Origin: Chthoniobacter sp.
GTDB taxonomy: Bacteria > Verrucomicrobiota > Verrucomicrobiia > Chthoniobacterales > Chthoniobacteraceae
Length of the DNA: 64,000 nt
Direction of reading: 5' to 3'
NCBI GenBank assembly: GCA_021414005.1
Contig: JAIOPH010000013.1
Coordinates: forward strand, 270,541 to 334,540
The translations under genes were made by a program, and so were the position numbers. Within the stretch, counting starts at the first letter, position 1, and each line of letters opens with the position of its first letter. Below are positions 1 through 7,695 of this stretch, piece by piece. Under the pieces are notes generated by a model, which searched no databases, was not told the DNA's origin, and saw nothing but the letters and a program-made list of their open reading frames with translations.

Positions 1-1
1 G

Positions 2-1027
2 CTCGGGGTGACAGCACTTGAGGTTGTTGACTCACCGCCTGATGGACGATCGAATTCCACGCTGCATGAGAGTTTCTATATTGATACAAAGACTAACGTG
101 GCGACCCTGCATGTGTTATACACCGCGAGAGGTCAAGCTGCGGACAGTATGCGAAGAGACATCGGACATCGGGGAAGTTACGCATTGGCCGAGCATCGCC
201 TCCAATGGTACCGGTCCACTATTGTTGGGATTGAGCGCTTGGCAGAAATGCAGATTAGGGATGATCGGGAACAAAATGAACTCTTGCTAGGGGAAACCTA
301 CCGCTGGAGGAATGCGACTATGTCGTCCGATGAGTCCGGCGTTTGTGTGTTTCAACATTTCGCCCACCTTGTGCAGGGCATCATCGTCTTTCCGGATTCG
401 ACAGACCGGATACACCCTCTGGCGTTATTCTATCCGTGCGTTGCAGAGCATCGCATTGAATGCATTACGGAGGGACACCTTCGAGCAGATTGCGGCGGGA
501 TCAATGTCACGACAGGTGCGTTTCGCGTGAGAGCGAGTTTAAGTGCGATCGGCAACCGCCGGATTTACGACTATTCTTATCGATCTTTCAGAGACCATGT
601 GGATGTCGAAGAATATCGAGACCATAGGCAGAGGACGATTGACTCTTTGCATGCGTGCAGGGTGGCCTTTTTTCTTAGGACAGATCGACGAATTCCCGAT
701 GACCAGCTTGCTAGAATTGAAGTATTACCGAAACCGCCCGCGAAAGGTGGAGACAGTGTTCTTCCGGTTCTATCCACGTCAGTCGCGCCGGCATACGGCC
801 CCGTTGCTTCAGCGTTGCAAACCGACCAGACTAAACGGTCGGTTGAAATGGACGTGACGCGCCGACTTTCGGGGAAAAGTAAATCGCCTCCAACAAAAAG
901 GCGGCCTAGTTTCAACTTTGTTGAACATAGGAGCCTGAAGCCAAGATCTCTTCAGATGGGCTGTGGGGGAATTTTTCTTATGTACGTTTTGTTTAGAATC
1001 ATCTTTCGGGTTTTTGTCGGCTATTGA
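2..1027 (+). CDS. C-terminal part of a transglutaminase-family (DUF3857-type) membrane protein, 5' truncated by window edge
   Basis: The frame is open to the left edge, so the first visible GTG (position 8) is probably not the start. The visible 339 residues align along their length with the C-terminal part of the complete protein at 53919-56399. Shared landmarks are the FYIDT/FFLDT segment, a DDRExNE motif followed by GETY, and a PC-x-x-EHRIE motif. The transglutaminase core itself would lie upstream of the window. Near the C-terminus there is a basic stretch and then a short hydrophobic segment (GIFLMYVLFRIIFRVFVGY), matching the basic-then-TM layout of the paralogue. Base composition is visibly less GC-rich (near 50% by eye) than the rest of the window, which suggests a different history. 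Function is unknown; such proteins are usually membrane-associated. Confidence 0.75.
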   Translation, partial: LGVTALEVVDSPPDGRSNSTLHESFYIDTKTNVATLHVLYTARGQAADSMRRDIGHRGSYALAEHRLQWYRSTIVGIERLAEMQIRDDREQNELLLGETYRWRNATMSSDESGVCVFQHFAHLVQGIIVFPDSTDRIHPLALFYPCVAEHRIECITEGHLRADCGGINVTTGAFRVRASLSAIGNRRIYDYSYRSFRDHVDVEEYRDHRQRTIDSLHACRVAFFLRTDRRIPDDQLARIEVLPKPPAKGGDSVLPVLSTSVAPAYGPVASALQTDQTKRSVEMDVTRRLSGKSKSPPTKRRPSFNFVEHRSLKPRSLQMGCGGIFLMYVLFRIIFRVFVGY

Positions 1028-1096
1028 TGTGCAAGGATTCGGCGTTCGACTGGAACCATCAATTTGGCAGAGAAAACGAACGGTCGGCCCATTACA

Positions 1097-1930
1097 TTAC
1101 GCTCCCCGCGCCGCTGCGGCTTTCGCCTGTGCTTCCTCGGCGCGGCGGGCGATTTCCTCGGGGGAGGGCAGGGACATGAGGACTTCGGGCGGGATGTCGC
1201 CGGCGGCAGCGAGTTTAATGAGGCACTTCTGCCGCTCGGCGAGTGCTTTGTCGGAGTCGCGCTCTTTGCTGAAGCGACTTTTCGCTTTCTCGCTGCGCAG
1301 GCGGAGCATGGCATAGACATCGCCGCCGAGGAGCGCGCTAATATCCACTTTCATCTTTTCCTTTTGCAGGTCGGCGTCGCTGACGAGGTCACCGTTGATG
1401 GGGCCGGCTTTGTATTTGGGAAACATGATCGCGGCCTCGGGGCACACGCGGGAGCAGGCGGGGCAGTTGGTTTTGCAGTTATCATTGTTCTGCACCTGAA
1501 TGTGCCGATCGCCGTCCACACCATAGACGCCGAAGAGGCAGAAGCTGAGGCACTGCATGCAGTTCGTGCAGCGGTCGTAGTCGATGACGGGGAACCACGG
1601 TTTCCATGCGCCGTGCTGGGCGGTGCCGGTGTCGGTGCGGACGGTTTCGACGAGGTCGGCGAGCTGTGCGGGCGCGAGGGCGGTGATGTCGTGAAAGTGG
1701 ACCGGGATGTCGGTCTCGGCGACGTCGGGCGGAGAGCCGGGGAAGCGGCCGAGGACGAGCATGGGGGAGCTATCCGCCGGCGCGACGGGGCGGTCGGCGG
1801 CGCTGCGGGTCACGGCGTAGCCTTTTTCCAAAAGGGAGCTGATGGCGGCGTAGCGGTCGGCGGCGGCGAGCGGCTGGGCACCTTCCCCTTCGTAGAGGAG
1901 GATGCGAAGGGTGGGGGTGGAGAGGCTCAT
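1097..1930 (-). CDS. ferredoxin-type protein with two [4Fe-4S] motifs
   Basis: The 277-aa product has a central cysteine-rich region: [11 protein letters not shown] (C-x2-C-x2-C-x3-C) and then [15 protein letters not shown], the arrangement of a double [4Fe-4S] ferredoxin. The N-terminal ~110 residues are not recognised, and the C-terminus is Ala/Glu/Arg-rich and probably helical. The start was chosen because its ATG overlaps the upstream stop as ATGA (1927-1930); the open frame extends further upstream without homology. It is likely a cytoplasmic electron-transfer protein co-translated with the upstream CHC-motif protein. The redox partner is not evident from the neighbours. Confidence 0.8.
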   Translation of the reverse strand: MSLSTPTLRILLYEGEGAQPLAAADRYAAISSLLEKGYAVTRSAADRPVAPADSSPMLVLGRFPGSPPDVAETDIPVHFHDITALAPAQLADLVETVRTDTGTAQHGAWKPWFPVIDYDRCTNCMQCLSFCLFGVYGVDGDRHIQVQNNDNCKTNCPACSRVCPEAAIMFPKYKAGPINGDLVSDADLQKEKMKVDISALLGGDVYAMLRLRSEKAKSRFSKERDSDKALAERQKCLIKLAAAGDIPPEVLMSLPSPEEIARRAEEAQAKAAAARGA

Positions 1931-2331
1931 GCGAGGGCGGATGTGGCTGTCGGTTGGTCGGATGGTGCGAATTTGCCGACAGGAAGGTTGGCGTGGAGGT
2001 CCACGGCGAGAAGTGAGGTGCCGATTTCCTCCGCGGTGAGAGTGCGCATGTTCAGCACTTCGGCCTGGTCGGGGGAAAGTGGTGCGCCGGCCTGGTGGAA
2101 GAGCCACTTCACGGCGCGGGGAAAGCAGGCGGCGATTTTCACCGGTCCGGCTTGTGCGAGCCTCGCGAGGGCGGGGTCGCGCCGGGCGGACATCTCACAA
2201 AGATCCGCCACTGCCTCGAAGGCGACGCCGCTTTCACAGAGTCTGCGCAGCACAGCGTCCTTCACTTCCTTCGGCACGACTTGGGCGTATTTGCAGTGGC
2301 AGTAGAGGATGCTGGGCGGTGGCTGGCTCAT
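1927..2331 (-). CDS. conserved hypothetical protein with N-terminal CHC motif, paired with ferredoxin
   Basis: A 134-aa cytoplasmic protein beginning [20 protein letters not shown]. It has a Cys-His-Cys motif near residue 11 and further cysteines in [15 protein letters not shown] and AACFPRAV, so it could bind a metal or an Fe-S cluster. Its stop overlaps the start of the double-cluster ferredoxin as ATGA, so the two are almost certainly co-translated and may form one complex. The cysteine pattern loosely recalls small hydrogenase/heterodisulfide-reductase-type iron-sulfur subunits, but I cannot assign a family. Confidence 0.65.
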   Translation of the reverse strand: MSQPPPSILYCHCKYAQVVPKEVKDAVLRRLCESGVAFEAVADLCEMSARRDPALARLAQAGPVKIAACFPRAVKWLFHQAGAPLSPDQAEVLNMRTLTAEEIGTSLLAVDLHANLPVGKFAPSDQPTATSALA

Positions 2332-2400
2332 GGCGAGTGATCGCGGAGCGTAGCGTCAACGCCGCCGGGCGAAAATGGTTTGTTTGCGCCGCCAGACCGG

Positions 2401-3285
2401 CTACGCACCGCAGCCTACGCTCAAGAGTTGCGTGGGTTTTTTGCCGGTGCAGCGGTAGATCGTCGCGGCACCGCCCTCGTAGTAGTTGGATTCCACGATG
2501 ACCTCCATTTTTCCGTCGCCGTCGAGGTCGAGTACGGCGGCGACTTCGTAGCGGGAGGGCGCGCTGCTTTGCTTCGCCGTCGGGTAAAATTCGCCTTCCA
2601 GCAGATGGGTCTCCACTTTTCCCGCGACCATGCGCCGGAGGAGGACGCACGAATAGCTGCCGGCGGTCGTCCCGGTGGGCACTTCGTCATCTTTGGTGAA
2701 ATAGTTGGTGGCGCTGATGAGGACTTCCTCTTCGCCGTCGCCGTCAAGGTCGATGCGGAGGATTTGTTTGATCCGAACCTTTGGCTTGCTAAAGCCGCGG
2801 GCCGTGAGGAATTCGGCCACAGCTTTTTGATAGACAGGCTGGCTGGTGTCGGTTTTGCGCGGGACGCGGGGCAGCGCGTTCCAGTCCGCCGCGAGGGCGA
2901 TGACGGCCGCGGCGGGCTTGGGTTTGAGCGCGATGGCGATCATGTCGGGGCAAGGTTCTCCGGCTGTTTCCGGTTTGCCGCCCTTGGCCGTTCCGAGGGC
3001 GGCGGTGAGGCTGTAAAGGCGGTAGGTCTCGCCGCCTTTGATCGCGCCCTTGGCTTTCTCATGCGAGACCCACTGACCGCCTCCGGCGGAGCCAAAGAGC
3101 AAGCCGTCCTGAGCGGACACGATGGGATGGATGTCGGCGCGAGCAATAACAGCGGCGCTTAGGAGGAAAATCCGCAGTCCGAAACTCAAAACGCGCAACA
3201 AATCCGAAAGGATGGAAAGGTGGAAAAACGAGTTGCCGCCGCGTTGGGCGTTCCGGTTTTCGAGTTGCAAGATTTTCTCCGCCAT
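2401..3285 (-). CDS. secreted protein with FG-GAP/EF-hand-like DxDGDG repeats
   Basis: A 294-aa protein. A hydrophobic segment at about residues 27-50 ending in ARA looks like a signal peptide; the ~25 residues before it may mean the true start is further in. Two motifs, RIDLDGDGEEEV and LDLDGDGKMEV, are the calcium-binding loops typical of FG-GAP/VCBS-like beta-propeller blades, each followed by a short strand. It is probably exported and calcium-stabilised. It lies between the ferredoxin pair and pdhB on the same strand. The ligand or role is unknown. Confidence 0.65.
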   Translation of the reverse strand: MAEKILQLENRNAQRGGNSFFHLSILSDLLRVLSFGLRIFLLSAAVIARADIHPIVSAQDGLLFGSAGGGQWVSHEKAKGAIKGGETYRLYSLTAALGTAKGGKPETAGEPCPDMIAIALKPKPAAAVIALAADWNALPRVPRKTDTSQPVYQKAVAEFLTARGFSKPKVRIKQILRIDLDGDGEEEVLISATNYFTKDDEVPTGTTAGSYSCVLLRRMVAGKVETHLLEGEFYPTAKQSSAPSRYEVAAVLDLDGDGKMEVIVESNYYEGGAATIYRCTGKKPTQLLSVGCGA

Positions 3286-3307
3286 TATTTCGGATTTTCC
3301 GCAGCCG

Positions 3308-4282
3308 TCAGCAGATGCTCAGCGCCTTCCGAATCACATCCTGGGGATTGGGAAGTTGCTTGGGTTCGATACGCGGGCTGTAGATCGCGGGAGCGTCGAG
3401 AGCGGTAACGCGAAGGACGGGTGCGTCGAGGTCGTCGAAGCATTTCTCCTGAAGCATCGAGGCGATCTGGGCGCTGACGCCGCAGAAAGGTTTGTTTTCA
3501 TCGACGAGTACGGCGCGGTGGGTCTTGCGGACGCTGGCGAGGATGGCTTCCTCGTCGAGCGGGCGGATGCTGCGCAGGTCGATGACTTCGGCAGAGATGT
3601 CGTGCTCGGCGGCGAGCAACTCGGCGGCGCGGAGGGCGGTGAGGGCGGCGCGTCCGTGGGCGATGAGGGTAATGTCGCGGCCTTCGCGCTTGATGTCGGC
3701 TTTGCCGAGCGGGATGAGGTATTCCTCCTCCGGCACCTCGCCTTTTTCACCGTAAAGCAACGTGTTTTCCATGAACATCACGGGGTCGTTGTCACGAATG
3801 GCGGTCTTCATCAGACCTTTTGCATCATAGGCAGTGGCGGCGCTGACGACCTTGAGGCCGGGAACGCTGGCGAGCATGTTCTCGGGCGTGTGGCTATGGG
3901 TTGCGCCCACATTGGTGCCGCCGTTGGCGGGGCCGCGGATGACGATGGGACAGTTAATGAGTCCGCCCGACATATAACGAATCTGTCCCGCGTTATTGAC
4001 GATCTGATCCCAAGTCACTGTGGCGAAGCTCCAGAACATAAGTTCCATGACCGGGCGCAGACCGAGCATGCTGGCTCCAATGCCCATGCCAATGAAGGCG
4101 GCCTCCGAGATAGGTGTATCTACGACCCGTTTGTCGCCGAACTTCTTCCACAGACCCTTGGTCACTTTGTAAGCGCCGTCGTATTGGGCGACTTCCTCAC
4201 CCATCAGGACAACATTGGGGTCGCGCTCGATTTCTTCGGCAAAGGCTTGGTTAAGGGCGTCGCGGTATTCGATCAGCGGCAT
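3308..4282 (-). CDS. pdhB: 2-oxoacid (probably pyruvate) dehydrogenase E1 component, beta subunit
   Basis: The 324-aa product is full length for E1-beta. It has the N-terminal GEEVAQYDGAYKVTKGL region, the DTPISEAAFIGMGIGASM segment, the GGTNVGATHSH segment, and a C-terminal transketolase domain with IDLRSIRPLDEE. Together with E1-alpha (4630-5706) it would form the thiamine-diphosphate heterotetramer that decarboxylates pyruvate and acetylates E2 lipoyl groups. No E2 or E3 gene lies next to it. Acetoin dehydrogenase has closely related subunits and cannot be excluded. The gap to pdhA holds decayed hicBA sequence, so pdhB is separated from pdhA by ~350 bp rather than directly abutting it. Confidence 0.92.
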   Translation of the reverse strand: MPLIEYRDALNQAFAEEIERDPNVVLMGEEVAQYDGAYKVTKGLWKKFGDKRVVDTPISEAAFIGMGIGASMLGLRPVMELMFWSFATVTWDQIVNNAGQIRYMSGGLINCPIVIRGPANGGTNVGATHSHTPENMLASVPGLKVVSAATAYDAKGLMKTAIRDNDPVMFMENTLLYGEKGEVPEEEYLIPLGKADIKREGRDITLIAHGRAALTALRAAELLAAEHDISAEVIDLRSIRPLDEEAILASVRKTHRAVLVDENKPFCGVSAQIASMLQEKCFDDLDAPVLRVTALDAPAIYSPRIEPKQLPNPQDVIRKALSIC

Positions 4283-4293
4283 GGCAATAAAAG

Positions 4294-4508
4294 TTAAAGG
4301 TTATTGGGTTGAAGGTCCGTGTGTTTAGCGATGCGTGCGAGCATCCGTGGGCCGATTTCCTCGCCATCGTGGAAGGCGAAAACATGGTCTGGAAAGGTTG
4401 GGCGGCTAAGAATGGATAGGAGATTCCGGTTTCACGTTTGATCGTCCAACCGATTCGCACCAGGGCTGCCAGAAGGCGGCGCGCCTTGGCCGAACCTCAA
4501 TGGCTCAT
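4294..4508 (-). pseudogene. decayed HicA-type toxin (frameshifted, internal stop)
   Basis: From an ATG at 4508-4506 the minus strand reads M S H stop G S A K A R R L L A A L V R I G W T I K R E T G, typical of the N-terminal part of HicA/YcfA mRNA interferases. The frame then shifts, and the continuation reads SRPTFPDHVFAFHDGEEI, then GPRMLARIAKHTDLQPNNL and a TAA at 4294-4296. The length (215 bp) is not a multiple of three. The expected GSH motif with the catalytic His is destroyed at the frameshift. With one stop and a net frameshift the gene cannot make toxin. Its ATG overlaps the upstream hicB-like stop as ATGA, the usual arrangement of the pair. Confidence 0.7.
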
Positions 4509-4630
4509 GCACTCACGGTGAATACTTGTTCGACTTCGGCCGCAGGTTCGCCGTAGGCAAGCGCACCGGGTATGGCCGGAGCCTCCCCGACCCATCGTTC
4601 ATCGTCCTCGGGTTCGACTCCGATTTTCAT
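4505..4630 (-). pseudogene. truncated HicB-type antitoxin remnant
   Basis: A 41-codon frame starting MKIGVEPEDDERWVGEAPAI and continuing PGALAYGEPAAEVEQVFTVSA. The first half matches the HicB pattern of an acidic strand, R-W-x-x-E-x-P, then PG-x-LAYG. The middle helix region of HicB is missing and the end resembles a HicB C-terminus, which indicates an internal deletion. Its ATG shares one base with the pdhA stop (TAATG) and its stop overlaps the hicA remnant. A 41-aa peptide may still be translated by coupling to pdhA, but it is unlikely to be a functional antitoxin. Confidence 0.6.
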
Positions 4631-5706
4631 TAGTCGTTAAAGAAATGCTTTCCTGTCCGACCGGCCTCGGTTTGGCGATCGACCTCGTAATAGACATCCT
4701 CGAAGATACTGGTTTCTGATGGCAGCGGACTTTCCTCGGCGAATTGGGCGCTGGCTTCGGCCTCGGCTTTGGAAGCGTCGCTGATTTCATCGAACTGCGC
4801 CTCGGTGATGACCCGCTCTTCGAGCAGACGTTTCTTAAAGAGCTGGATGGGATCGTGATCGCGCTTGTAAGCGTCGATTTCTTCTTCACTGCGGTAGCCG
4901 CCCTTGTGTTTGGCGTCGGCGACGGAGTGCCCGTAATAACGATAGGTGTCGAATTCAAGGATGGTTGGCTTGGACTCCTTGTGCGCGCGCTCAATCGCCC
5001 GTTGAGTTACGGCACGCACTTCGTAGATGTCTTCACCATTGGCCTGCGCCCACTCGACACAAAAAGCCTCGCCGCGTTGGGCGAGGCAATCTTTGACGAC
5101 CGATGAGCGCTGGAGGCTGGTGCCCATCGAGTAACCGTTGTTTTCAATGATGTAGATGACCGGCAGATCGAAGAGCGCGGCCATGTTGAGCGACTCGTAG
5201 AAGCAGCCCTGATTGACAGCGCCGTCGCCGAGAAAGCACAGCGCGGCACCTTTGAGGCCCTTGTACTTCAACCCGTAGGCAAGACCAAGGCCAAGCGGGG
5301 TCTGGCCGCCAACAATGCCGTGGCCGCCCCAGTAGTTCTTGTCCGGGGCGAAGAAGTGCATGGAGCCGCCCTTGCCTTTGGAGCAGCCGGTGGCTTTGCC
5401 GTAAAGTTCGGCCATGCACTCGTTCATGGTCATGCCGACGGCGAGGGAGTGGCCGTGGCAGCGGTAGGCGGTGATGACGTGATCGTCGTCGCCCATGAGG
5501 GAGCAGGTGCCGACGGCGACGGATTCCTGGCCGATATAGAGATGGAGGAAACCGCCCATCTTGCCGCCGTTGTATTGCTTGAGCGCCTGCTGCTCGAAGC
5601 GGCGCACGCGGAGCATGTCGCGCAGGAGTTGGATTTTGGCCTCAGGTGTGAGGTTTTTATTGATGGGTGCGTGAGCGTGGTCGGAGGATTTGGTGGCGGT
5701 GTCCAT
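4630..5706 (-). CDS. pdhA: 2-oxoacid (probably pyruvate) dehydrogenase E1 component, alpha subunit
   Basis: A 358-aa E1-alpha of normal length. It carries the thiamine-diphosphate/Mg site GDGAVNQG through NNGYS at about residues 160-193. It also has the substrate-channel segment AYRCHGHSLAVGM and the regulatory-loop-like segment YRYYGHSVADAK. It forms the E1 heterotetramer with PdhB and performs oxidative decarboxylation of pyruvate in the cytoplasm. The N-terminal ~20 residues are a hydrophilic tail. The stop codon overlaps the start of the hicB remnant (TAATG). The specific substrate (pyruvate or acetoin) cannot be settled from this sequence. Confidence 0.92.
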   Translation of the reverse strand: MDTATKSSDHAHAPINKNLTPEAKIQLLRDMLRVRRFEQQALKQYNGGKMGGFLHLYIGQESVAVGTCSLMGDDDHVITAYRCHGHSLAVGMTMNECMAELYGKATGCSKGKGGSMHFFAPDKNYWGGHGIVGGQTPLGLGLAYGLKYKGLKGAALCFLGDGAVNQGCFYESLNMAALFDLPVIYIIENNGYSMGTSLQRSSVVKDCLAQRGEAFCVEWAQANGEDIYEVRAVTQRAIERAHKESKPTILEFDTYRYYGHSVADAKHKGGYRSEEEIDAYKRDHDPIQLFKKRLLEERVITEAQFDEISDASKAEAEASAQFAEESPLPSETSIFEDVYYEVDRQTEAGRTGKHFFND

Positions 5707-5786
5707 AGTGTCGGCGCAGGCTGCGCGGAAGTATTAGCGGCGGGCGGAGTTCCACGCAACAGGCAACCGAGCGGGAGACGCATTTT

Positions 5787-6491
5787 TCACACCGCTGGCA
5801 GGCCCAAGTGGCGGCCGATCTGGCGGCGAAGGTCACGCTGGATGGTTTCGACGCGCAGGTTCGCGTTGATCACGGTGAAAGCGTGGTCTTTGGCCATGCG
5901 CTGAAACTCGGTGGCGATGAGGCGCTGATATTTGATGAAGCTGTCGAACATGTCGCGCGACAGTCCGAGGTCCATGCCGCTTTCCCAGTAGTCGAGCGTG
6001 GGATTTTTCTGGAAATTCCGCTCGACGAGCTGGCCGGCGCCGACGCGGAAGTAGAAGACAGCGTCGGGGACGAGAGCGGGGCTGTAAAGGTTGCGCGTCC
6101 AGTCGCGGTCAGCCCCACGGACGATGGCGCGGGCCATGAGGGTGTAGATGTAGCGGTCGGCGAGAACGATGAGGCCGGCGCGAAGAGCGGGGATGATTTC
6201 GTGAACGAGTTGGTCAAAAAAATCAGTGGCGTAAAAAAGCGATAATGTGGTGTGCGTCAGGACGTTGCCTTGTTTGGCGTCCTCCAGTTCCTCGGCTACA
6301 AGGTTGGAACGGCGGAGGCCCATGTGGCGCACCGCGAAGCCGTTTGCCTCGAGCCACTGGCTGAGTTGGGCGATCTGGGTAGAGCGGCCGGAGCCATCGG
6401 CACCTTCAATGGCGAAGAGCTTGCCGGCGAAGTTGGCGTCGCGCACTTCGGGCAGGGGGCGGCCGAAAAACGGGTGATCCTTCAGCGGCAT
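5787..6491 (-). CDS. thymidylate kinase-like protein, paralogue 1 (P-loop Lys replaced by Arg)
   Basis: A 234-aa P-loop NMP kinase of the thymidylate kinase family. The N-terminal Walker A reads EGADGSGRSTQ, with Arg where the family has Lys. The DRY motif is in LADRYIYTLMARA, followed by DRDW and a DAVFYFRV strand. It is the downstream member of a tandem pair; its start overlaps the end of paralogue 2 by 10 bases. Arg for the P-loop Lys usually weakens ATP binding, so this copy may be impaired, specialised or regulatory. The likely reaction for an active member is dTMP + ATP to dTDP + ADP. Confidence 0.8.
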   Translation of the reverse strand: MPLKDHPFFGRPLPEVRDANFAGKLFAIEGADGSGRSTQIAQLSQWLEANGFAVRHMGLRRSNLVAEELEDAKQGNVLTHTTLSLFYATDFFDQLVHEIIPALRAGLIVLADRYIYTLMARAIVRGADRDWTRNLYSPALVPDAVFYFRVGAGQLVERNFQKNPTLDYWESGMDLGLSRDMFDSFIKYQRLIATEFQRMAKDHAFTVINANLRVETIQRDLRRQIGRHLGLPAV

Positions 6492-7225
6492 GGGCGGCGT
6501 CGAAAGGTGGGCAGGTCAATTTTCTCGCGGATGAGCTGGCGGACCTTGGCCTGTTGAATGTGGATCTCCTCCGAGGCGTCCACCAGAGTGAAACCGAAAC
6601 GTTCGCGCATCGCCTCGTATTCCGCATGCACTTTACCCTGAAAAATGCGGAAACTTTCGTATGGATCGTTGCTCCAGCCCATGTCGAGTCCGGCTTCATG
6701 GTATTTCAAGGTTGGGCGGCCTTCGAGGATGCGATTGAGGGAGGTTTCCAGCGGGACGCGGAAGTAAAACGTGATGTCGGGATGGACTGCGTAGCTGTAA
6801 AGCTCGGCGACCCAGTCGCGATCCACGCCGCGGACAGCGTCGCGGGCGAGCGCGGTGAAAAGATAGCGGTCTGCGAGCACGATATAACCGGCGCGCAGGA
6901 GCGGAAGGATCTGGCGTTCGTAGCGGTCGGCAAAATCGGTGGCGTGAATCAGGCAGAAAGTCGTGGGCGTAAGAAGTTGGCGTTTCTTGCCTTTGGTCGT
7001 GGACTTTTTCACGAGAATGGAGGAATTCCACTCGGTAAAAAAAACGCGATACCCTTCGAGTTCGAGCCAGCGTTTCACGAGATAGATCTGCGTGGACTTG
7101 CCCGAACCGTCCAAACCCTCGACAGCGATAAGTTTGCCAGAATAATTGCGTTTTAGGGAAAACACGGGGGAGATTGTGCTGCAAAAATGCCACAGTGCAA
7201 GGCAAATACCACGACCGGAAAACAT
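6482..7225 (-). CDS. tmk: thymidylate kinase-like protein, paralogue 2 (canonical P-loop)
   Basis: A dTMP kinase family protein with canonical Walker A EGLDGSGKSTQ, DRY motif LADRYLFTALARDA, and DRDW followed by DITFYFRV. The layout is collinear with the adjacent paralogue (5787-6491), so this is a tandem duplication. The start is uncertain. The ATG at 7225 gives 247 aa, but a GTG at about 7165 (VFSLKRNYSGKL) would remove a non-homologous N-terminal segment. The frame open further upstream would run into the divergent cdd gene. It supplies dTDP for DNA synthesis if this is the active copy. Confidence 0.8.
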   Translation of the reverse strand: MFSGRGICLALWHFCSTISPVFSLKRNYSGKLIAVEGLDGSGKSTQIYLVKRWLELEGYRVFFTEWNSSILVKKSTTKGKKRQLLTPTTFCLIHATDFADRYERQILPLLRAGYIVLADRYLFTALARDAVRGVDRDWVAELYSYAVHPDITFYFRVPLETSLNRILEGRPTLKYHEAGLDMGWSNDPYESFRIFQGKVHAEYEAMRERFGFTLVDASEEIHIQQAKVRQLIREKIDLPTFRRRPCR

Positions 7226-7279
7226 TTCACAATCCAATGAACGGCAACCGTTTAAGTCATTGATTCCAACTTCATTTTC

Positions 7280-7675
7280 ATGATCGAATACCAGTCGCTT
7301 ATTGACGCGGCGCGCCATGCGCGCGAGGGGGCGTATGCGCCCTATTCACGGTTTGCGGTGGGTGCGGCTTTGCGCACCAGGAGCGGGCGAGTCTTTTGCG
7401 GATGCAACGTGGAAAACTTGTCCTTCGGGCTCACGATATGCGCGGAACGTGCGGCAGTCTTCGCGGCGGTGGCGGCTGGCGAGCGGGAGTTTGAAGCGCT
7501 GGCCGTGATCGCGGATTCGAAGGCTCCCGTGACGCCCTGCGGCGCATGCCGACAGGTTCTGGCGGAGTTTGCGCCCACCCTCCCAGTGTGCTCCGCCAAT
7601 CTGGAGGGTGCGATTTTCCAGTCGAGCATCGCCGAGCTGCTCCCGCGGGCGAAAGAAGGAATCTTGGGGACATAG
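7280..7675 (+). CDS. cdd: cytidine deaminase
   Basis: A 131-aa tetrameric-type cytidine deaminase, full length. The nucleoside-binding segment is CNVENLSFGLTICAERAAV, with zinc ligand Cys and catalytic Glu in CAE. The second zinc motif is PCGACRQV. The N-terminus has APYSRFAVGAAL, typical of the family. It deaminates cytidine/deoxycytidine to uridine/deoxyuridine in pyrimidine salvage. It is divergent from the thymidylate-kinase pair and ends 20 bp before mnmG, so the three loci share a nucleotide and tRNA theme without forming one operon. Confidence 0.95.
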   Translation: MIEYQSLIDAARHAREGAYAPYSRFAVGAALRTRSGRVFCGCNVENLSFGLTICAERAAVFAAVAAGEREFEALAVIADSKAPVTPCGACRQVLAEFAPTLPVCSANLEGAIFQSSIAELLPRAKEGILGT

Positions 7676-7695
7676 CTGTTCCACGTAGAACAACC

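Noticed and set aside
4600..4625. GGGTTCGACTCC resembling a tRNA T-loop
   Set aside because: It lies inside the hicB remnant, and no acceptor, D or anticodon arm can be folded around it.
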